NCBI RefSeq assembly: GCF_900109525.1
Contig: NZ_FOAN01000002.1
Coordinates: forward strand, 620,001-684,000
Direction: 5' to 3'
DNA: 64,000 nt
From: Allobosea lupini
GTDB lineage: Bacteria > Pseudomonadota > Alphaproteobacteria > Rhizobiales > Beijerinckiaceae
Each line of letters begins with the position of its first letter. Positions within the stretch are counted from its first letter, which is position 1. The notes beneath the pieces are model-generated. The model was not told where the DNA came from. It saw only the letters and a program-made list of their open reading frames with translations, and searched no databases. This document shows, one piece after another, positions 58,192 to 64,000 of this stretch. The position numbers were made by a program, and so were the translations under genes.

Positions 58192-58297
58192 GTCATCCCG
58201 GACGGAGCGAAGCGGAGATCCGGGATCCATGCCTGGGCGTCTCCGATAAAGGTTCAGGAATAGGTCCCGGGTCTCCCTGCGGTCGCCCGGGACGACC
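58192..58297. repeat. Dispersed palindromic repeat, family A, copy 4
   Basis: Starts GTCATCCCGGACGGAGCGAAG and ends GGTCGCCCGGGACGAC (arms shortened), with inner GGGATCCATGCCTGGGC. It is very similar to the copy at 51569-51673. It follows rsmD by 5 bases and borders the AT-richer patch. Confidence 0.85.
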
Positions 58298-58526
58298 AGG
58301 TTGAGCGGGGATAGAATGCAATCTTATCCCCGGTCCGATTTTCGCGCTTAATCTCCGTGTCCGTCGCGCCCCGAATATGTAGCCGAGCGCTACAATCAAG
58401 AACGTGAGCAACGACAGGTGACAGTTGAAATTACCTTCAAGCCCACGATCCGCTCAGGTGAAGCACTGAGCCGTTTTGTTGCAAACTATGTTGGCCGGAC
58501 CCGAACTAGCGGAGAAATGGAAAAAT
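58298..58526. other. Region without a recognised gene
   Basis: Together with the next features this belongs to an AT-richer patch. A GTG-initiated 68-codon plus-strand frame (58418-58624) and a TTG-initiated minus-strand frame exist, but the first runs through a terminator-like hairpin and the second through the repeat. Neither is supported. Confidence 0.4.
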
Positions 58527-58554
58527 GCCGTCGGGAGGAGTTTCTCCCGACGGC
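58527..58554 (-). terminator. Rho-independent terminator on the minus strand
   Basis: Perfect 11-base stem GCCGTCGGGAG/CTCCCGACGGC with a 6-base loop, followed on the minus strand by ATTTTTCC. It lies 75 bases after the stop of the small 58630-58725 gene and fits as its terminator. Confidence 0.8.
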
Positions 58555-58629
58555 CAGCACGCCCAAGACGTGGTACGTCAGTTTCAAACCGCAATCGCAA
58601 GCCATCGACCGACTAAGGCGCTGAAAACC

Positions 58630-58725
58630 TTACCAGCAACAGCGCCAGTGTCCGCAGACATGCTCAAGCCGCCCGAAGCGGATGCGCGTGTACGCAGACA
58701 CCCAGTGACAAGCAATAACGCTCAT
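58630..58725 (-). CDS. Probable small protein of 31 residues
   Basis: Reading frame MSVIACHWVSAYTRIRF... ending HVCGHWRCCW, on the minus strand. It is preceded by AGGAGG five bases from the ATG, an ideal Shine-Dalgarno, and followed by a strong terminator. It is rich in Cys, His, Trp and Arg, which could suit metal or nucleic-acid binding. I do not recognise a family. Too short for standard gene calls. Confidence 0.5.
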   Translation of the reverse strand: MSVIACHWVSAYTRIRFGRLEHVCGHWRCCW

Positions 58726-59030
58726 CGGTGCCTCCTAGAATGAAGGCACGTTGCGCCGAGAGGCGAGAGGGGCTATATTCCAATAGCGAACTCTGGGAGC
58801 CCACTCCCGCGTTCCGGCATCCGGTCGTGCCACGACACCCCGGCTGCCACCTGAAATCGGCCCGGCTCTGGCGACTGCAATCGCCTCTGTCCGGGCCGTA
58901 CTCGTTTCAGGCCGACGATAAATTATGACCGATGTCCTGAATGGGCACAAGAGCCATTCACACAACAAACCTGAATTCCCCAGCAGATTCTTTTGTGCTA
59001 TGAAATCAGCGAACGCCCGGGGAACAAAAA
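58726..59030. other. Intergenic region upstream of the HARE-HTH-like gene
   Basis: About 305 bases, AT-richer than the window average (CAACAAACCTGAATTCC, TTCTTTTGTGCTATGAAATC). It should contain divergent promoters for the 31-residue gene and the gene at 59031. No RNA gene or operator was recognised. Confidence 0.45.
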
Positions 59031-59594
59031 ATGTCCGACAAGGCTCTTGAGAACGCTCTTCGCCACCGTGATGCGATAGCCGCACAGATCAATCGAGCTC
59101 AACAACAAATCGAAGAATGGCGACGCTCGGCAGCGGAGATCGATGCGTTCATCGCAACTTGGCATAAGTACGCAGATGTCACGAACGCTGCGACTGCCAA
59201 GGAGCCAGTCGTGGTTATGCCAATCCGAGATGACATTCCGCTGCCCTCGCCGTCGCCTCGAAAGCGCATGGCGACCAACAATTCAACAAAGGAAGAGGTC
59301 GCGCGCGTAACTCGTGAACTCATTGAGGTTCACGGCGCTCCAATCCAGCGAACAGTGCTTTTGAACTTGCTGCGTGAGCGAGGGCTGGTCATAGACGGCA
59401 CCGAGCCTGAGACGGTTCTGAGCACTATGCTGTGGCGCATGAGCAAGGAAGGTGCACCTATCGTCCACCTCAAAGGCATCGGCTACTGGGATTCTGAGAG
59501 GGATTGGCCTGCGGCTCGTCATTTTCCAAGTTTGGCCAAAAAGCTTGAGGCTGAAGGCGCATTCAGCGGTTTAGACAAAGAGCCGCAGCGCTGA
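59031..59594 (+). CDS. Coiled-coil protein with a HARE-HTH-like winged-helix domain
   Basis: A 187-residue protein of unknown function. Residues 1-48 form a probable coiled coil (RDAIAAQINRAQQQIEEWRR). A Pro/Ser/Lys linker follows (PLPSPSPRKRM). Residues about 88-152 have the pattern of a HARE-HTH domain (VTRELIEVHGAPIQRTVLLN, TEPETVLSTML, VHLKGIGYWD), a fold linked to DNA-targeted and modified-DNA-reading proteins. Lower GC and codon use than neighbours suggest transfer. GGGGAAC precedes the start. Convergent with mutL. Confidence 0.75.
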   Translation: MSDKALENALRHRDAIAAQINRAQQQIEEWRRSAAEIDAFIATWHKYADVTNAATAKEPVVVMPIRDDIPLPSPSPRKRMATNNSTKEEVARVTRELIEVHGAPIQRTVLLNLLRERGLVIDGTEPETVLSTMLWRMSKEGAPIVHLKGIGYWDSERDWPAARHFPSLAKKLEAEGAFSGLDKEPQR

Positions 59595-59707
59595 CCTTAT
59601 GCGTGATGCCGCTATTGAATTGTGGGATAGGCCGCCACTATCTCGCCGATCGCGAGACTGCTGAATGATGTGACTCCAAAGATGGTCGGCCGCTAAATGC
59701 GCCCAAC

Positions 59708-61528
59708 TCACCGTCTCCCGAACAGCTTCTCGATATCGCTGAGCTTCAGCTCGACATAGGTCGGCCGGCCGTGATTGCACTGGCCGGAATTCGGCGTAGC
59801 CTCCATCTCGCGCAGGAGCGCGTCCATCTCCTCGGGCCGCAGGCGGCGGCCGGCGCGGACCGAGTTGTGGCACGCCATCGTCGCCAGCACATGGTCGAGC
59901 CGCCGTTCCAGCGAACCGGCGTCGCCATGCTCCGCGAGCGCGTCGGCGACGTCGCGGACGATGCCCTGGAGATCGCCGCCGGCGACCGCGGCCGGCGCCT
60001 CGCGCACCAGCACGGCCCCTAGGCCGAAGCTCTCGATGACCAGGCCGAGCGAGGCGAGGTCCGAAGCCGCGGCGTTCAGCCGGTCGGCGTCGACGGGATC
60101 GAGCTCGACCACCTCGGGCAAGAGCATGGGCTGACGAGCAATGCCAGTCCTCGCCCGTTCGGCCTTGAGGCGCTCATAGACCAGGCGCTCATGCGCGGCG
60201 TGCTGGTCGACGATGACCATGCCGTCGCGGGTCTGGGCGACGATATAGGTGCCGTGGACCTGGGCGCGGGCCGCGCCGAGCGGCCGGTCGAGCGCGTCCT
60301 GCGGCGGCTCGGCAAGATGGGCTCTCGCATCGGCCGAGGGCATGGCGAGATCGGAAAAGCCGGCCTGCATCGGCTGGGTGGGCATGGCCGGCTCTGGGAT
60401 GCGCCAATCGGCGACGCTGCCGAAGTTCGGGCGCTGGATCGTGGCCGGCCCGCCATTGCCGAAGCCGCCGCCCGAGAACACCGCGCGGAAGGCGTCGAGC
60501 GTGCGGGCGCCGCCGGTGGTGGTGGCGCGGTGGCCGGCGCCTGCCAAGGCCGCCTTGAGGCTCGACACGACGAGGCCGCGCACCAGCGCCGGATCGCGGA
60601 AGCGAACCTCGCTCTTGGCCGGGTGGACGTTGACGTCGACGACGGCGGGGTCGCAGAGCACGTCGAGATAGAGCACCGGGTGGCGGTCGGAGGGCACCAC
60701 GTCGGCATAGGCGCCGCGCACCGCCGAGAGCAGCAGCTTATCGCGCACCGGCCGGCCGTTGACCGCCATGTGGACGCCGGCCGAGGTGCCGCGATGGAAG
60801 GTCGGCAGGCCGGCAAAGCCGGAGAGCCTCACGCCCTCGCGTTCGGTCTCGACCGGCACGGCGTTATCCGGGAAATCGCGGCCCAGCGCGCGGCCGAGGC
60901 GGCGCAGATGGCCATCCGAACCGATCGGCTCGGCTGGCCAGTCGAAGGCGCCGGCATGCTCGCCCTCGAGCGAGAAGCGCACCTCGGGATGGGCGATGGC
61001 GAGCCGCCGCAGCATGTCGGAGACGGCCTGCGCCTCCGCGCGGTCGCTCTTCAGGAATTTCAGGCGGGCCGGGGTGAAGATGAAGAGGTCGCTGACCTCG
61101 ATCCGGGTGCCGGGCGCTGCCGCCGCCGGCCTGACCGCCCCCTTGGCGCCGGCCTCGACCACGAGGGCGCAGCCCTGCGTCGCATCGCGCTGGCGCGTGG
61201 TGATCGACAGCCGCGCCACCGAGCCGATCGAGGGCAGCGCCTCACCGCGAAAGCCGAGCGAGCGGATGGCGAAAAGGTCGCCATCGGGGAGCTTGGAGGT
61301 GGCGTGGCGCTCGACGCAGAGGGTAAGGTCCTCCGGGCTCATGCCGATGCCGTCGTCGACGACGCGGATCAACTCGCGCCCGCCGGCCCGGATGGTGACG
61401 GCAATGCTGCTGGCGCCGGCGTCGATCGCGTTCTCGACCAGCTCTTTCACCGCTGCGGCCGGCCGCTCGATCACCTCGCCGGCGGCGATGCGATCGACCA
61501 GGACGGGATCGAGACGGCGAATGCTCAT
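59708..61528 (-). CDS. mutL: DNA mismatch repair protein MutL
   Basis: A 606-residue GHKL ATPase: [20 protein letters not shown] and [11 protein letters not shown], then [23 protein letters not shown] (in parts). The C-terminal domain carries the endonuclease metal motif [12 protein letters not shown] and the end [21 protein letters not shown], so it should be a nicking MutL, consistent with organisms lacking MutH. The start [14 protein letters not shown] is chosen over a codon at 61633. 22 bases after the M16 gene. Confidence 0.97.
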   Translation of the reverse strand: MSIRRLDPVLVDRIAAGEVIERPAAAVKELVENAIDAGASSIAVTIRAGGRELIRVVDDGIGMSPEDLTLCVERHATSKLPDGDLFAIRSLGFRGEALPSIGSVARLSITTRQRDATQGCALVVEAGAKGAVRPAAAAPGTRIEVSDLFIFTPARLKFLKSDRAEAQAVSDMLRRLAIAHPEVRFSLEGEHAGAFDWPAEPIGSDGHLRRLGRALGRDFPDNAVPVETEREGVRLSGFAGLPTFHRGTSAGVHMAVNGRPVRDKLLLSAVRGAYADVVPSDRHPVLYLDVLCDPAVVDVNVHPAKSEVRFRDPALVRGLVVSSLKAALAGAGHRATTTGGARTLDAFRAVFSGGGFGNGGPATIQRPNFGSVADWRIPEPAMPTQPMQAGFSDLAMPSADARAHLAEPPQDALDRPLGAARAQVHGTYIVAQTRDGMVIVDQHAAHERLVYERLKAERARTGIARQPMLLPEVVELDPVDADRLNAAASDLASLGLVIESFGLGAVLVREAPAAVAGGDLQGIVRDVADALAEHGDAGSLERRLDHVLATMACHNSVRAGRRLRPEEMDALLREMEATPNSGQCNHGRPTYVELKLSDIEKLFGRR

Positions 61529-61550
61529 GAGAGCTCCTCGGCCGGGAGCG

Positions 61551-62843
61551 TCAGACCAGCCCCACCGGCCGGCCGACGGCCTGGACGAGCAGCTTGCCCG
61601 CGCCGAACAGGCGCTGGGCGACGTGCCGGACATCGGCCAGCGTCACCGCGGCAAAGCGCTGGTTGCGGGTCTCGACGAAGTCCGGCTGCTCCCCGCGGAT
61701 CGCAAGGCCGAGCAGTTCGCCGGCGATCTTCGGCGAGGTGTCGAAGCGCAGCGAGTAGGAGCCGATCAGATAGCGCTTGGCCTCCTCGACCTCGTGCTCG
61801 CTCGGCCCTTCGGTCACGAGCTTGGCGATCTCCTCGCGGATCACGCTCATCGATTCGGCCACGCGGTCGTTGCGGGTCGAGGTGCCGCCGACGAGGAAGC
61901 CGGTCTGGCGCAGCGGCATCAGGCTGGAGGAGACGCCATAGGCGAGGCCGCGCTTCTCGCGGACTTCCATGAACAGGCGCGAGGTGAAGGCCGAGCCGCC
62001 GAGGATATGGTTCAGCACGGTCGCAGCGATGAAATCCGGATCATCCCACATCAGGCCGGGGCCGACGAAGCGCAGCACGGTCTGCGGCACGTCGAGATCG
62101 ACGACATGGGTCTGGCCGAGCCCTGCGACCGGCAAGGGGGCTGCCGGCTCGACACGCGGCGCCCCGGCCGGCAGAGAACCGAAGAGAGCGTCGAGCCGCG
62201 AAGCCAGCTCGCTCGCGGTGATGTCGCCGACCGCGACGACCTTGAGACCGCCGCGGGTGAAGAGGCCCTGCGTCAGCGCCCTCAGCGCCGCGGGCTCGAT
62301 GCCACCGACGCTGGTGACGTCGCCGCGCTCCGGCCGACCATAGGGATGGCCGGGAAAGGCGGCGGCGAAGAGAGCGTTGCGGCACATCACATCCGGGTTC
62401 TGCGCCTGGCGCTGCAGGCCGGCGATAACCTGCGCCTTGACCCGCGCGACCGCATCGGCGTCGAAGCGCGGCGCATTGAGCGCAAGGCCGAGCAATTCGA
62501 AGGCGGTCTCGCGATGCTGCGACAACGTCTGGAGCTGGCCGTGGAAGTCGTCGCGGCGGGCATCGAAGGAGAGGTTGATGGCGTGGTCGGCCAGCCGGCC
62601 CTGGAAGGCCTCGGCATCGAGATCGCCGGCGCCCTCGTCGAGCAGGCCGGAGATGAGGTTGGCACTGCCGGCGGCATTGGCCGGATCGCGGTTGGCGCCG
62701 CCGTCGAAGGCGAAATCGAGGGCTAGCAGCGGCAGGCTGTGCTCCTCGACCAGCCAGGCCTCGACACCGCAAGCGGCGGTGACGCGCTGGACGGCGAGCG
62801 AGGGACCGGGAGTGGCAGTGGCGGGAGCGAGCGAAACGGTCAT
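61551..62843 (-). CDS. M16 family peptidase-like protein, zinc motif lost
   Basis: A 430-residue M16 protein. The position of HxxEH reads [13 protein letters not shown], so it cannot bind catalytic zinc in the usual way. The C-terminal R/Y substrate-binding loop [19 protein letters not shown] is intact. It is 54 bases downstream of an active-type M16 gene, and such active/inactive pairs form heterodimers. The start [13 protein letters not shown] is chosen over a codon at 62867. Confidence 0.93.
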   Translation of the reverse strand: MTVSLAPATATPGPSLAVQRVTAACGVEAWLVEEHSLPLLALDFAFDGGANRDPANAAGSANLISGLLDEGAGDLDAEAFQGRLADHAINLSFDARRDDFHGQLQTLSQHRETAFELLGLALNAPRFDADAVARVKAQVIAGLQRQAQNPDVMCRNALFAAAFPGHPYGRPERGDVTSVGGIEPAALRALTQGLFTRGGLKVVAVGDITASELASRLDALFGSLPAGAPRVEPAAPLPVAGLGQTHVVDLDVPQTVLRFVGPGLMWDDPDFIAATVLNHILGGSAFTSRLFMEVREKRGLAYGVSSSLMPLRQTGFLVGGTSTRNDRVAESMSVIREEIAKLVTEGPSEHEVEEAKRYLIGSYSLRFDTSPKIAGELLGLAIRGEQPDFVETRNQRFAAVTLADVRHVAQRLFGAGKLLVQAVGRPVGLV

Positions 62844-62897
62844 CGGCAATCCTCGGTGGCGGACCATAGCCCGCCCATAATGGCTTTGAGCGCGATA

Positions 62898-64000
62898 TCA
62901 GGCGGCGGCCGGCAGGAGCAGGCCTGTGACCGAGCGATCGGGGCGAAGATAGCGCCGAACCGCCTCCATCACCTGCTCGCGCGTCACGGCCTCGATGCGC
63001 TGCGGCCAGAGCAGCACGTCCTCGACGCTCTCGCCCACGGCGAGCGCCGAGCCGAAGATGCGGGCGAGCGAGGACTGGCTGTCGCGGGCGAAGACCGTCT
63101 CGGCGACGAGACGGGTGCGGGCGCGGGCGAGCTCGAGCTCGGTCGGCCCTTCCGCGATGAAAGCGGCGAGCGCCGCATCGAGCCCGGCTTCGAGCGCCGC
63201 CATCTCGACACCCGGACGCGGGCTGACCGAGAGCTGGAAGGCAGAGCGGTCGACCATCGAGCCCATAAAATAAGCGCCGGCACCGGCGGCGAGTTCCTGC
63301 TCGACGCAGAGCTTGCGATAGAGCCGCGAGGTCGTACCCCCGCCGAGAATCTCGGCTGCGAGTTCGAGCGCAAAGGCTTCGTCACGCTGCGGCGAGACAT
63401 AGGTCGGAGCCAGCCAGGCGCGGCGTAGCGAGGGCTGCTGCACGCGCGGATCGTTGAGGGCGACGCGGCGGGCGGCGCGCGGTTCGGGCTCGGCCGGACG
63501 CTTGCGGGCAGGCGCCTCACCGCGGGCCGGGATCACGCCATAGGTCTCCTGGGCGAGACGCAGGACCTCGGCAGGCTCGACATCGCCGGCGACGACCAGG
63601 ATGGCGTTCTCCGGCGTATAGAAGCGCTGGTAATAGGCGAAGGCGTCGTCGCGCGAGAGCCCCTCGATCTCGTGCTCCCAGCCGATGATCGGCGTCCCGT
63701 AGGGATGGTGGACATAGAGCGCGCTGGAGAACTCCTCGCCGAGCTGGGCGGCGGGGTCGGCGTCGACGCGCATGCGCCGCTCTTCCAGCACCACATCGCG
63801 CTCCGGCGCAACCACGCTCTCGTCGAAGGCGAGGCCGGTCATCCGGTCGGCCTCGTAGTCCATCATCGCGCGCAGGTGCTCCTTCGGCACGCGCTGGAAA
63901 TAGGCGGTGTAGTCATAGGAGGTGAAGGCGTTCTCCTGGCCGCCATAGCTCGCGACGATCTTCGAGAACTCGCCGGCCGGCCATTTCGCCGTGCCCTTGA
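62898..64000 (-). CDS. M16 family zinc metallopeptidase, 5' end outside window
   Basis: The frame is open to the right edge: KGTAKWPAGEFSKIVASYGG followed by QENAFTSYDYTAYFQRVPKEH, then VVAPERDVVLEERRMRVD with the distal zinc Glu, and SRLYRKLCVEQELAAGAG. The HxxEH motif should lie a few residues beyond the edge (before KGTAKW). The GTG at 63890 is internal, not the start. It is the active partner of the adjacent zinc-less M16 protein. Confidence 0.93.
   Translation of the reverse strand, partial: KGTAKWPAGEFSKIVASYGGQENAFTSYDYTAYFQRVPKEHLRAMMDYEADRMTGLAFDESVVAPERDVVLEERRMRVDADPAAQLGEEFSSALYVHHPYGTPIIGWEHEIEGLSRDDAFAYYQRFYTPENAILVVAGDVEPAEVLRLAQETYGVIPARGEAPARKRPAEPEPRAARRVALNDPRVQQPSLRRAWLAPTYVSPQRDEAFALELAAEILGGGTTSRLYRKLCVEQELAAGAGAYFMGSMVDRSAFQLSVSPRPGVEMAALEAGLDAALAAFIAEGPTELELARARTRLVAETVFARDSQSSLARIFGSALAVGESVEDVLLWPQRIEAVTREQVMEAVRRYLRPDRSVTGLLLPAAA

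Noticed and set aside
58193..58411. Minus-strand TTG frame with one hydrophobic segment
   Set aside because: Most of it reads through the family A repeat and there is no ribosome site.
58418..58624. Plus-strand GTG frame of 68 codons
   Set aside because: It runs through the perfect 58527-58554 hairpin, lacks a ribosome site and overlaps the region explained by the minus-strand small gene and terminator. No family resemblance was seen.

Overview
The window is a GC-rich chromosomal stretch from an alphaproteobacterium of the order Hyphomicrobiales (Rhizobiales). It is probably a Bosea-like organism; this placement is an inference from gene content and dispersed palindromes, not from a marker-gene comparison. 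It carries about 66 protein genes, almost all intact, packed in short operons with many 4-base ATGA/GTGA overlaps. No tRNA, rRNA, CRISPR array, insertion sequence, integrase or replication origin was recognised.

Layout. 1-2.6 kb: glycine cleavage operon gcvT-gcvH-gcvPA on the minus strand behind a tandem glycine riboswitch. 2.7-3.8 kb: a lipoprotein and an IalB-family secreted protein. 4.2-10.7 kb: the aa3 cytochrome c oxidase cluster ctaC-ctaD-ctaB-coxF-ctaG-ctaE-DUF983-surf1. 10.8-17.2 kb: thrC, an M16 peptidase, a GNAT acetyltransferase and a membrane PAS-GGDEF-EAL protein in one coupled run. 17.3-28.2 kb: housekeeping and transport genes (yqgE, a DsbD-N protein, a peroxiredoxin, a flavin oxidoreductase, rnhA-thrB-ispH, a Kef-type antiporter, a MATE transporter, a DUF937 protein). 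28.3-34.3 kb: a chemoreceptor, a DUF1127 protein, a LysR regulator, and a small Tad-type group (two TadE-like proteins, a TadG-like fusion and an Flp pilin) without its secretion machinery. 34.4-39.7 kb: gshA, a YbdK-type ligase, rsmE, a secreted protein and ubiA. 39.8-45.1 kb: a DUF6101 protein, then cysQ-DUF4170-acyltransferase-waaA-lpxK for lipid A/Kdo synthesis, and DUF2093. 45.2-49.9 kb: two secreted hydrolases, xseA and purD. 50-51.6 kb: a vapBC toxin-antitoxin pair joined by overlapping codons to a fluoroacetate-dehalogenase-like gene. 51.7-58.2 kb: a patatin, an ArsR regulator, a TauE exporter, an M15-like peptidase, tadA, a pseudouridine synthase with very long charged tails, and rsmD. 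58.2-59.6 kb: an AT-richer patch with a probable 31-residue protein, a terminator and a HARE-HTH-like protein. 59.7-64 kb: mutL and two M16 proteins, the second cut by the window end.

Most notable: (i) CtaC and CtaD both carry substitutions at the two acidic ligands of the non-redox Mg site found in mitochondrial-type oxidases, while all haem and copper ligands remain; (ii) the vapB-vapC-dehalogenase overlapping operon, with a dehalogenase that has the complete fluoroacetate dehalogenase residue set; (iii) a TadG-like protein fused to a large ectodomain; (iv) a tiny unannotated gene with a strong Shine-Dalgarno sequence and its own terminator; (v) two families of dispersed palindromic repeats at six intergenic sites. 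No wholly new multi-gene system could be demonstrated from sequence alone.
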